From NCBI GenBank assembly GCA_003132905.1, contig PKZC01000130.1, positions 7,327 through 58,627 of the forward strand: a stretch of 51,301 bases of DNA, read 5' to 3'. The position numbers were made by a program, and so were the translations under genes. This document shows positions 34,490-42,575 of this stretch, in pieces. This stretch comes from Bryobacterales bacterium. Lineage in GTDB: Bacteria; Acidobacteriota; Terriglobia; Bryobacterales; Bryobacteraceae. The notes beneath the pieces were generated by a model. That model did not search any database. It was not told the DNA's origin and saw nothing but the letters and a program-made list of their open reading frames with translations. Within the stretch, counting starts at the first letter, position 1; every line of letters begins with the position of its first letter.

Positions 34490-35290
34490 TTATTTTGCGA
34501 GTGCTACAAGTCCAGCTTCGGTGCGAGCGAGAAGCGCCGGGTTAATGACGCGAGTGCAACTCTGGCAAATTGACGCTTCCACGTCCACAGGTGCCTTGCA
34601 GAACGGGCACTGCGCAAGCTTCCCGAAGGTTGAGAACTCGATCCACGGATGCTCTGCGAGATTCGCTCCAATGAAGTTCGCGCAGTCGCGATCAAGTGAT
34701 GAAATCTCGTGAACCATCTTTTTGGCATGATTCGCGTCGGCATTCGTTACGCGCAACTGGCACCAGCGGTGCTCACGCCGCTTGTAGGCAACCGCCTCGG
34801 CGTGAAACTCAGGAAATGCCTTCGCGAACTCCTTGGGTTCCTTCCATAGTTGCCATTGCTTGCCCTTGGGAATGCGGTCCTCCGGTACCTTCGAGATCCA
34901 GAACGCCGGAAGCGAAACATCGTCGGGGCCGCTATTCTTGGACGCCATCGAGCCAACGTGAACGATATCGTCAGCGATCTCCTTGGCCATGGTGGGCCTG
35001 TCGGTGTATTCGCGCTGACCCATAATATTGGTCCTCACGAATACCTTGTCGTAGGCATCCGTCACCATCAGAACAATCGGGTGATCGTCAATCGACTCGA
35101 CTCCAGACATGTAGTAGACATGCCGGTAGCCTTCCTTGAGCGTGGTGCGGAACGGGCGCTCTTCTTTGAGCGGCTTGAAGTGTAAACTGCAAACAGGGAC
35201 GCGCTGGCCGTAGGCAACGAGAGTTTGGGCGACTATGCCCTGATCCTCTTCGTTATCCGCCGGGGCGGGAGGCCTCATGGTTGGCTGCAT
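34490..35290 (-). CDS. hypothetical phage protein with C-terminal zinc ribbon
   Basis: A 266-residue protein with a disordered N-terminus, a mixed alpha/beta centre (VYYMSGVESIDDHPIVLMVT, DDIVHVGSMASKNSGPDDVS), a basic helix (AVAYKRREHRWCQLRVTNAD) and a clear zinc ribbon near the C-terminus (AQCPFCKAPVDVEASICQSC, with CxxC twice). Zinc ribbons of this kind bind nucleic acid or protein partners. Its place among structural genes suggests a virion or assembly role. Not recognised as a known family. Confidence 0.65.
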   Translation of the reverse strand: MQPTMRPPAPADNEEDQGIVAQTLVAYGQRVPVCSLHFKPLKEERPFRTTLKEGYRHVYYMSGVESIDDHPIVLMVTDAYDKVFVRTNIMGQREYTDRPTMAKEIADDIVHVGSMASKNSGPDDVSLPAFWISKVPEDRIPKGKQWQLWKEPKEFAKAFPEFHAEAVAYKRREHRWCQLRVTNADANHAKKMVHEISSLDRDCANFIGANLAEHPWIEFSTFGKLAQCPFCKAPVDVEASICQSCTRVINPALLARTEAGLVALAK

Positions 35291-35292
35291 AT

Positions 35293-35940
35293 CTATTGGT
35301 AACGCTCCTTTTTCTCTGGTGTGTCTGAAAAACTAAGGTAACTGCCCCCGCGCGCGCCGGGGACGTGGTTCACAAAACAATCTCTGGTCATGGCGCTGAT
35401 CTCGCGGTCCCTACTCGCCTCTTTCTTTTCGTTGCGCGCCATTATCATGCGGAAGGTGTCCCTGAGCGAGAGCGACCGCTGGATATGCAGATTGTCTGCG
35501 GCCCAGCGCGTCCACTTCTCGTCCGGTTCATAGCCCGGCCGCAGCGGCTGTATCGCGAGCCACCAGCCGCCGGAGGGATAGCCCATGTCCTTACCAAAGC
35601 GCCGCTCCCAATCGGACGGACTCAGGATGATCGGCTCGCCCATCTCCCCGAACGCGCCAGTCACGTCAGGCGGCGAATAGCCGGGCTCCAGCCACTTCGC
35701 GATTACCCAGCCATGCGGATCATCGCCGGGCAACTGCGGCTCCATCCGATAGACAAGCTGCGCGTAGGAGAGCCCGCCGGGAGTCTCGCGAATCTCTGTA
35801 TCGTAGGGCGCTGGATACGTCAACTCGCCCACACGCTTGTATTGGAAGGCCGGCTCCCCTGACTGCGGGAAGCCGGTCGGTATCAGGCCCAGCTTGTCGC
35901 CGAAAATGCGGTTCAAGCGGGTGAGTTCGATGGTGGTCAT
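35293..35940 (-). CDS. hypothetical phage protein
   Basis: A 215-residue soluble protein with many Trp, Pro and charged residues (DDPHGWVIAKWLEPGYSPPD, GYPSGGWWLAIQPLRPGYEP, NEKKEASRDREISAMTRDCF). It lies between the capsid/HNH region and the zinc-ribbon gene, in the late operon. No domain recognised; an accessory head protein is possible. Confidence 0.65.
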   Translation of the reverse strand: MTTIELTRLNRIFGDKLGLIPTGFPQSGEPAFQYKRVGELTYPAPYDTEIRETPGGLSYAQLVYRMEPQLPGDDPHGWVIAKWLEPGYSPPDVTGAFGEMGEPIILSPSDWERRFGKDMGYPSGGWWLAIQPLRPGYEPDEKWTRWAADNLHIQRSLSLRDTFRMIMARNEKKEASRDREISAMTRDCFVNHVPGARGGSYLSFSDTPEKKERYQ

Positions 35941-35955
35941 GTTGAAAGTTACCTA

Positions 35956-35985
35956 TTGAATACCAAGTTCGTTGTGTCTTATACT
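35956..35985 (+). promoter_or_regulatory. sigma70-like promoter for HNH gene, leaderless arrangement
   Basis: TTGAAT (35956-35961), 18-nt spacer, TATACT (35980-35985), then 5 nt to the ATG at 35991. No Shine-Dalgarno sequence lies between, so the transcript should begin at or next to the start codon. It fires opposite to the late operon. Confidence 0.55.
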
Positions 35986-35990
35986 AGTTC

Positions 35991-36668
35991 ATGGCACACA
36001 AACCAATACCAGCGCTTACCGAGCGCCAAAAAGACCGTTTCCATAAACGGGTTAAACCTGGATATCCAGACGAATGCTGGCCGTGGCTTGGGTCCGTTGA
36101 TCGGGACGGATACGGGATGATTGGGATTAGCTATGACAGTTACAGGGCTACTCGCGTGGCTTACTATTTGGCCACCAACGAAGACCCTGGAGAATACCTT
36201 ATTATTCATAGCTGCGACAACCCCAACTGCTGCAATCCTCGCCACCTATCAAAAGGAACGACTCTAGACAACATCGAAGACCGCGTGAAGAAAAAACGTT
36301 CTGCGAATGGAGAAAGCAGCGGATTGACGGACTTAGTTCTTGCCGACGTGGAAGAGATTAGGCGACTTGACCGCGAAGGAGTCAGGCAGGGGCTCATCGC
36401 TGAAAAATTTGGCGTCACTTCGGCTTGTATTTCGAACATCGTTAACGGAAGAACATGGATCGAATCCTTCGATTCGGCTACCGCACGGACAGGTCGCATG
36501 AAGGGAGAATTGCACCCCATGTCGGTGATGACCTCTGAAAAGGTACGCTCCATGCGGGAGTTATCTGAAACTGGACTGTCGCGGGCCGAACTAGCGCGCC
36601 GGTTTAAAGTTTCCGGCGCGCTGTGCTCGCTAATTGTTAGGCGCAAAATATGGAAACATGTGTTATAA
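35991..36668 (+). CDS. HNH homing endonuclease
   Basis: The 225-residue protein has the typical free-standing HNH homing nuclease layout: ECWPWLGSVDRDGYGMIGI (residues 28-46), then ATRVAYYLA, then the core IIHSCDNPNCCNPRHL (71-86) with the zinc-binding Cys and catalytic His, followed by TLDNIEDRVKKK. Behind it stand two helix-turn-helix repeats (about 118-147, LIAEKFGVTSACISNIVNGR, and 180-215, AELARRFKVSGALCSLIVRR) that probably read the target. It is rightward, opposite to the structural genes, inserted between the 215-residue gene and the capsid gene. All key residues are present, so the enzyme is probably active. Confidence 0.9.
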   Translation: MAHKPIPALTERQKDRFHKRVKPGYPDECWPWLGSVDRDGYGMIGISYDSYRATRVAYYLATNEDPGEYLIIHSCDNPNCCNPRHLSKGTTLDNIEDRVKKKRSANGESSGLTDLVLADVEEIRRLDREGVRQGLIAEKFGVTSACISNIVNGRTWIESFDSATARTGRMKGELHPMSVMTSEKVRSMRELSETGLSRAELARRFKVSGALCSLIVRRKIWKHVL

Positions 36669-36694
36669 TAACTAACATGCTCCGTAAGTTGTTG

Positions 36695-38041
36695 CTAATA
36701 AGTGTAATCTTGTGCTGGTGCGACCAAGTTCACTATCAACCCGCTTTTTTCCGGGTTTAGGTTAAAATAGTTGAGAGTGGAGACTAGATAAAAAAGTACC
36801 GCCGCTGCGGGCCCATTGTTCGAAGCGTAGAGCGCGAAAAACATCTCGCCACTCCCCGGATTCTTGTAGAAATCGGCGCCGGGTTTGTCATCGAGGTAGA
36901 CGCGGCCCCAGTCGGAGGGATCGCAGTAGTCGATGCGGGTGGCGGATTGGAGTAGGTCCTCGTAGTGGGTGAGGCCGCCGTAGATCACGCCGCCTTCGAC
37001 GGTAACGGCCGGCAGGGGATCGATCTGGTCTTGAGTAACGGCACTGCGGTAGAAGGTCTGCATGGCCTGGACGGTCTGGCTCATAATGGCCAGCTGGTGG
37101 GGGCTGACGAGACCGATTACCGGGAGTTTGCCGCTAGTGCCGGTTTTGACGCGAATCAGGTTGCGGAGCGCAAAGACCATTTGGGGGGTGAGCGTGCCGC
37201 CTGAGGAGATTACCGAGGAATTAACGACCGGGTAGGTCGCGCGGTTGACGCCTAGGTAGGTGCCGCTGGTTGCGGTGGTGTTGACGTAACGAAGGCCCTG
37301 CGCCCAGGTGGGGGTGCCGGAGGGAGTCGCGCCACCGAAGTAGAGTACATCGCCGGCCGCGGGGACGTTGCCAGCAGTAAGAGTGGTGGGGCAGGAGATT
37401 TGGACCTGCCGAGCCGAATAGTTCACGGTGCCGGGAAGTACGTAGGGTAGGCTGTCCGGAGATACGGGGCTCGTTTTGTAGGTCGCGCCGTTGATGATCT
37501 CAAAGCGCTGGTTCGGGATGATGAGGCGGGCGCCAACGTCAGGGTCGAGTGTGTAGGTGCCTCCCGTGCCATCTCCTGTGTAGGCAGTGGCTACCGCAAA
37601 CTGGCCGTCGCCACCGCCGAGATTGTGCCATGAGGCGTTTTCATAGCGGGCCATGTTGGGAGTTCCTTCTTCCATGGTGCGCTGCCAAGCGTTCAATACG
37701 GATTGCTCGCTGGTCGCGGTTCCCTTGATAGCCTGCCATGTCAATTGGAAGGCCATGCGGGTGCTGAAAAAGGTCTGATAGAACTCACTGATTGAGAACC
37801 CAACGCCCAAGCCCAAGGGTCCGCCTTCGAGGTTTACGGCTCCGAAGTTACCGGGGGGTGCGAGTTCGAACGGTGCGCGGAAGTCGAGACCGTTGATGGT
37901 TTTGGTGATACGGTGTGTTTCGGTGTTTTTGCAAACCCTTTGCACCGCGAAGTCTTTGTCGAGCTGGTAGATCCGAGGCAATACCCCTTTGCGAATGTTT
38001 TCAATGTTCGCATCGAGGAGGTCGGTCAATGATTGTCCCAT
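36695..38041 (-). CDS. major capsid protein
   Basis: The 448-residue product follows the scaffold gene and is in the position, size and style of an HK97-type capsid protein: helical N-terminus (MGQSLTDLLDANIENIRKGV), extended-arm/long-loop section with beta strands (GGPLGLGVGFSISEFYQTFF), a spine-helix-like stretch (LTPQMVFALRNLIRVKTGTS), and a C-terminal P-domain/A-domain part with RIDYCDPSDWGRVYLDDKP and MFFALYASNNGPAAAVLFYL. The start at 38041 is preferred over an in-frame ATG at 38119 because AGGAG stands about 9 nt upstream. Homology is judged by architecture and context. Confidence 0.8.
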   Translation of the reverse strand: MGQSLTDLLDANIENIRKGVLPRIYQLDKDFAVQRVCKNTETHRITKTINGLDFRAPFELAPPGNFGAVNLEGGPLGLGVGFSISEFYQTFFSTRMAFQLTWQAIKGTATSEQSVLNAWQRTMEEGTPNMARYENASWHNLGGGDGQFAVATAYTGDGTGGTYTLDPDVGARLIIPNQRFEIINGATYKTSPVSPDSLPYVLPGTVNYSARQVQISCPTTLTAGNVPAAGDVLYFGGATPSGTPTWAQGLRYVNTTATSGTYLGVNRATYPVVNSSVISSGGTLTPQMVFALRNLIRVKTGTSGKLPVIGLVSPHQLAIMSQTVQAMQTFYRSAVTQDQIDPLPAVTVEGGVIYGGLTHYEDLLQSATRIDYCDPSDWGRVYLDDKPGADFYKNPGSGEMFFALYASNNGPAAAVLFYLVSTLNYFNLNPEKSGLIVNLVAPAQDYTY

Positions 38042-38209
38042 GATGAGATTCTCCTGTTGAAATGGCGAACACCAGAAACTCGTTAGGACGTGGACAATCG
38101 GGCGCGCGATCTCAAGCATTGCGCGAGAGATCCGGCAAACTCGCCATTGCGGCGAGTGCCACGATTAGTGCGTCGGTCGTTACGGGTGATCTTGCCTGTT
38201 TGAGTCGAG
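38042..38209 (-). other. leader of the capsid gene with two hairpins
   Basis: This 168-nt gap between scaffold and capsid genes holds no gene. On the minus strand a stem ACTCGCC-GCAAT-GGCGAGT (38157-38139) and a second stem GATCTC ... GAGATC (about 38134-38110) are visible. No U-tract follows. They may protect or process the capsid mRNA. No promoter with consensus boxes was found. Confidence 0.4.
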
Positions 38210-39658
38210 CTACAAGCGGACGCCAGCAGCGGTCTGCCGGATGGTTTCCCGAATCGCGTTCTTCAGGTCCGGTTGCTTCATGACGCTTTCCATAGCTCCA
38301 TTCGGAGCCTGGGTTGTTGCCCCATTCGGGGATGGCGTATTAACAATCGGTCTGAGGGCGCGGTCCTTGTCCGCTTGGTTGTTCTGTAGTGCGATGGAAT
38401 TGTATTTCTCGATCACGGCCTTGGCATTCGCCGCGACAACGCGCTTCGAGATATTCCGTCGGTAATCGTTCAAAGCTTGTATGTTCTGGGGCGTGGGCTG
38501 CATCAACGCCTGCTGTTCAAGCGTTTGGTGTTGGTAAGCCCATTCCGGATGCGCGATCTCGGTATCCTGGACCGCCTGTAGCAATTCGCCGTGCATTTGC
38601 GAACGGAACTTTTGGCCGATTGGGTTATCCTTGAACCTGTCAAGGAGTTGGTTTATCGGTTCCTGACGCGCTGCTTCTTGCGCTTCGCCTACGCTAGCAA
38701 CGAGTTGACCGTATTGCGTTCGCTGCCATTCCTGCTGTTGGGTTACGAGGGTTTGCCGCTCACGCGCGATCTGCTGGCGCTGCTGCTCGATGGGGTCGGT
38801 CGGCTGCGCCTGAAGCCATTGGTCTCGCGGGGTGAACTTGCCGAACACTTCCTGCTCAAAACGAAGCGCCAAGGCGACCTTCTGTTCACGATCGGGGCCC
38901 TCTGGAAGGGCGCGGGCGCGGGCACGCAACCCTTCCACCGTCTGCTGGTTGTGGACGCGGTAGACGCCCTGCATGGCCTGCGGGTTGATGCGCTGGAGCC
39001 GGTCCAAGGCATTAAGCACTAGCGCACCAAAGGCTTGCCGCTCGACCGGGGTAGGCTGCTGCTTAACGCCGTTAACCTCAATCTCGCCGGTAAATAGATC
39101 GAGAACGTCATTCACATCCGACGGGTTAGAGGCGCCCAACTGATACTTCGTCATTAGGGCATCGGCTGCCCCTGCGCGCTTCACTGCGTCGATGATAGCG
39201 GATGGAGTAACCTGGGGAACAATTTCCTGGAGTTGCTTGATGAAATTTCCAGCAGCCAGCAAGCGTTCTGCCTTGTTCTTGTCGAAGAAATGGCGTTTGC
39301 CGTCTTCCGATACGCTGTCGGCCTTTAGATCCTCAGCTGTGAAGTCGAGCGGAGCGTCTTCCGCGGCTGGAGCGTTCGGGTCGGACACAGCAGGCGCCGC
39401 TGTAGCGGGAGGGGCAACCCCATCATCAGGCAGAACCATCGGCTCAAGCGCTGGCGCGTCTTGCTGGGCATCGGGTGCTGGTGTCGTCGGAGTACCGCCA
39501 TCAACTGGCGCAGCCTCCGTGTTCAGCGGGACAATGGACTCTCGGACGAGATCGGCGAGGCTTTGTCCTGGTGTAGCGGCGGGCGTAGACGCTGGCGCTG
39601 CTGGCGCTGGAGCCACAGGGGCTGGCGCGCTGGCTATTGGAAGTGCTTCAGTTGCCAT
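38210..39658 (-). CDS. scaffolding protein candidate
   Basis: A 482-residue acidic to mixed-charge protein between portal and capsid genes, the classic place for a scaffold. It has a long disordered Ala/Pro-rich N-terminus (ASAPAPVAPAPAAPASTPAA), a glutamine-rich coiled-coil middle (QQRQQIARERQTLVTQQQEW) and a helical C-terminus ending IRETIRQTAAGVRL. AAAGGA precedes the ATG. Function is inferred from position, coiled coil and composition. Confidence 0.7.
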   Translation of the reverse strand: MATEALPIASAPAPVAPAPAAPASTPAATPGQSLADLVRESIVPLNTEAAPVDGGTPTTPAPDAQQDAPALEPMVLPDDGVAPPATAAPAVSDPNAPAAEDAPLDFTAEDLKADSVSEDGKRHFFDKNKAERLLAAGNFIKQLQEIVPQVTPSAIIDAVKRAGAADALMTKYQLGASNPSDVNDVLDLFTGEIEVNGVKQQPTPVERQAFGALVLNALDRLQRINPQAMQGVYRVHNQQTVEGLRARARALPEGPDREQKVALALRFEQEVFGKFTPRDQWLQAQPTDPIEQQRQQIARERQTLVTQQQEWQRTQYGQLVASVGEAQEAARQEPINQLLDRFKDNPIGQKFRSQMHGELLQAVQDTEIAHPEWAYQHQTLEQQALMQPTPQNIQALNDYRRNISKRVVAANAKAVIEKYNSIALQNNQADKDRALRPIVNTPSPNGATTQAPNGAMESVMKQPDLKNAIRETIRQTAAGVRL

Positions 39659-39667
39659 GTTTTTCCT

Positions 39668-42223
39668 TTATTGAATTGGCCCCATCGGATTGGGCATTGC
39701 GGGCGTTCCGGGTTGCATCATTCCACTCGGCATGGACAAATTTGGAGGACCGGGGGGAGGAAGTCCCGGCCCTCCAGGAGAAGTACCGTTGGGAGGAGTA
39801 CTCGAAGCCTGTTCGTTCATCTTGTCCTGCGCGCGCGCCTGAATCGCTCCAGGATGCGGTGGTGGTACGGTTACCCCAAAGTCGTTCAGTACCGCGCCTT
39901 CCTGTTCCGGCGTGAGATCCGGAATCTTCGCCGTAAAGGTCATCTTAGGTTGCGGCGGTGGTGGCGGCGGTGGCGCGGCGGCTTGCTGCGCCTGCGAGAA
40001 GAACGCGCTCAGGTTCTGGAAGCCAGGACTGTCCTGACTGCGCTGCGCGGTCGGCTTCAGCATCGCCTTCAGCATCGACATACGGACCAATTGCATCGTC
40101 ATATTCGGATCAAACAGCATCGAGTTGAAGGCAATCGATGGCTGGGGTGGCGGAGGCGGCGGGGGTGGCGTTGGCATCCCTGTAATTGGATCCGGCGGTC
40201 CAGGTTGAGGCGGAGGAGGCGGCATCGGAGCTGCCTGCCACAATTGATCGATGATTTCGTTGAGGGCGTCCATCGCCTCCTCGTCGGGGTCCTCGAAGTC
40301 CGGAAGATCCATGTACTGGCGCAATTTCCCGGCGTTTGCAGCAGTGGTGATCTTCAAAGTGTCGGCCAACTGCGGCGTTTCCTGTAAAAGCGCCCGCAGT
40401 GACTCGACACGTTCGGCAAAAGAACGCGGAATCGCGGTATCGCTCTTAACCATCCAGCCGCTCGAGCGGATCAGGTCCAAATCGATACTCTGACCCTGAA
40501 ATTCGGGGTTCGTAAGCGCTATTTCGCAGTACATCTTGACCAGATTGGTCCAGGAAGCCTCCCAAAAGCTCGAAATCAGCTCCGCGACGGTCCCGAGCTG
40601 CATCAACCCCTGGTTGAGCATCATTCGGGCCTGCCCTAGAGTCAAGTTTCCGGGCATCTGGCCGTAAACTTGCGGCAGGAGCCCCAAAATGTTCTGAATC
40701 AGTCCATCAATGATGCCAAAAACCTCGGTGATCTGCTGCGGATAGTCGGAAGTCGGTAGGGGAACAACGGCGTTCTGCAAATTATCGCCATATTTGGGGA
40801 CCGCGCTGACAAAACGGTTCGGCGAGTAGCGATTCCGGTTCAAATCGTCACCGGAAACGTATTCCTCGTTGACAATGAACCGCATGATGCCGGTTTCGAG
40901 TGTCTCTGCGATGATGTTCAGCATGTTGGAGTAAAAATCTTCGAGTCCCAACATGCCCCAGCAGCCACCGTCTGTGAAAAGATAGTCCGACATGGCCGGC
41001 GTGCAGACGGTTAACTTCTTGCGGTAGTCCTGATTGTGAATCGCGACGGTCTTCCCCTCAATCTGAACGCAAAAGATGCCGTCGGAAAAGTACTGCTTGA
41101 CCAGCATCCGCGTGGCGTCATCGTCTATCAACTCAATTTGCGAAGCATCGATGTCGTAGAGTGCTTCAGTCCACACGTTCAGGTTCCGCGAGCGGATTGT
41201 GCCAGTCTGCGATTGCGCGGAGGCGCGAACAACAGCGGCCGTGGCATCATCGGGCGAACCGGAACCGTACTGCGAGTTCGTACCCATCCCCACAATCTTG
41301 CGGGCCTGTGGGTAATCGCGAAGAACCGCGCCACGGTCCTTCTCGGATTTGGCCACCACCCACGGCGAGTAACGGAGCGCGCCGGTCTGGAACTTCACGC
41401 TGAAGGGCCATGTGTGAGTGTAGCCGCTAAAAAGTTCCAAATCCACGCTGCGCTGCGGAATGCTCAGCACAGGTTGTGTGGGGTCGGGCGCGGCGGTATT
41501 GGCGAGGGGACCACCGCATGTTCCACTGACGCTCGCTGGATTCGGTTGCTGGCACGTCTGAGGGGATGCCGTGTCGGGCGAGGCGTTCGGAGCGGTATTG
41601 CCGCATCCAAGGCAAGTTGTGTGCGGGATCAGGTTCGGGATATCGTGCGTGCCGAAGCGCTTCGCGTCCACTACGGGCTTCGCCTGCCCGATGGCTGTTC
41701 CGTTTTTGTAGAGGATGTAGCAGAGTTGCTTGTTGAGAGTCTTGAGATCCAGTTGGCCGCTCAGCATTTGGATCAGCAGATTCACTTGTCTCGCGCCACG
41801 GCGATCTTGCTCTTTGTTTTCGTCAATTGGTTCAGCGGTTGAGTTGTAAAAGGGCCGCTGCCCAAGAACCGCGATGAACTTATCGCCGTAGGATTTGGTG
41901 AGCCGTGGGTTGTAGTCGAAGGCGCGCGCCTGAGTCTGAGGGTCGCCTGTTTTGCCGGCCGACGGCCCAAATTGCGTCCAGCCGATTGCGCCGGTTTGCC
42001 CATCCATCGTTGGCGCGATGTTCTGAATACCGCGATAGAAGTTGTCGGCGCGTTCCAGGCGTAAAAGCTGAAGCACACGCTCGCCCTGATAGTTGGCGTC
42101 CACCGAGTCCTTGAGCATGGTCTCGACAGCGGTGATGATCTTGTCGAGCGGAGCGGCGCCCGTGGGGTCAACTTGCTTGAGCGCCGGATCGCAATCGATC
42201 AGTTGGAGGAGAGCGCTATCCAT
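39668..42223 (-). CDS. portal protein
   Basis: The 851-residue protein lies directly after the terminase region and has portal features: N-terminal helices (TAVETMLKDSVDANYQGERV), the ring-core start (FYRGIQNIAPTMDG, RLTKSYGDKFIAVLGQRPFY), a strand/helix wing, and the stem region near WMVKSDTAIPRSF. Two unusual parts are visible: an insertion about residues 205-245 with four or five cysteines (TTCLGCGN, QTCQQPNP, GTCGGP), possibly a zinc site, and a C-terminal 160 residues rich in proline (PMPPPPPQPGPPDPITGMPT and a second PPPPPPQPKM tract). The length is large for a portal, mainly because of this tail. Podoviral portal in size. Confidence 0.85.
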   Translation of the reverse strand: MDSALLQLIDCDPALKQVDPTGAAPLDKIITAVETMLKDSVDANYQGERVLQLLRLERADNFYRGIQNIAPTMDGQTGAIGWTQFGPSAGKTGDPQTQARAFDYNPRLTKSYGDKFIAVLGQRPFYNSTAEPIDENKEQDRRGARQVNLLIQMLSGQLDLKTLNKQLCYILYKNGTAIGQAKPVVDAKRFGTHDIPNLIPHTTCLGCGNTAPNASPDTASPQTCQQPNPASVSGTCGGPLANTAAPDPTQPVLSIPQRSVDLELFSGYTHTWPFSVKFQTGALRYSPWVVAKSEKDRGAVLRDYPQARKIVGMGTNSQYGSGSPDDATAAVVRASAQSQTGTIRSRNLNVWTEALYDIDASQIELIDDDATRMLVKQYFSDGIFCVQIEGKTVAIHNQDYRKKLTVCTPAMSDYLFTDGGCWGMLGLEDFYSNMLNIIAETLETGIMRFIVNEEYVSGDDLNRNRYSPNRFVSAVPKYGDNLQNAVVPLPTSDYPQQITEVFGIIDGLIQNILGLLPQVYGQMPGNLTLGQARMMLNQGLMQLGTVAELISSFWEASWTNLVKMYCEIALTNPEFQGQSIDLDLIRSSGWMVKSDTAIPRSFAERVESLRALLQETPQLADTLKITTAANAGKLRQYMDLPDFEDPDEEAMDALNEIIDQLWQAAPMPPPPPQPGPPDPITGMPTPPPPPPPPQPSIAFNSMLFDPNMTMQLVRMSMLKAMLKPTAQRSQDSPGFQNLSAFFSQAQQAAAPPPPPPPQPKMTFTAKIPDLTPEQEGAVLNDFGVTVPPPHPGAIQARAQDKMNEQASSTPPNGTSPGGPGLPPPGPPNLSMPSGMMQPGTPAMPNPMGPIQ

Positions 42224-42575
42224 TCACTTTTTTGTCGAACTTATCGAACGTGTTCAGCGTGTTCAAGGTTTGGGCCTGCTGCCATTCCCGCACGTCGGTC
42301 ACGGGGTTCGGCGCTTTCCTTGGTTCCTGCGTCAGCGCCGCTTGCGCGATCTGCTCGTTGGTCAGCACCGAGCGCTGTCCGTACTTGACTGCCATCATGC
42401 GATCGGCGATGACGCGCTCGCGTTCCAGTGCGTCCTTTTGCGTGCTGGCCAACTGCTCCGCGAGCGAATCAGCGCGGCCCCGTTCGAACCGCGCTCCGTC
42501 TTCCGCCTTCGTCACGCGATCGAGCGCATCGCGGTAGTCGGCGAACAGCAGTAGGAAGGTTTGCTTCCAGGTCAC
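42216..42575 (-). CDS. small coiled-coil phage protein
   Basis: The 119-residue product is highly charged and helical (DYRDALDRVTKAEDGARFER, GRADSLAEQLASTQKDALER), with a coiled coil through its first 70 residues, then a disordered C-terminus. Its end overlaps the portal start by 8 nt. Function unknown; head assembly helper is possible. Confidence 0.65.
   Translation of the reverse strand: MTWKQTFLLLFADYRDALDRVTKAEDGARFERGRADSLAEQLASTQKDALERERVIADRMMAVKYGQRSVLTNEQIAQAALTQEPRKAPNPVTDVREWQQAQTLNTLNTFDKFDKKVNG

Noticed and set aside
36740..36760. CCCGC-TTTTTT-CCGGG region resembling a terminator
   Set aside because: Lies inside the capsid coding sequence (LNPEKSGL) and the stem is weak.
39461..40387. 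Rightward ORF of 308 codons
   Set aside because: Antisense to the portal polyproline tail; Arg/Trp-rich shadow.
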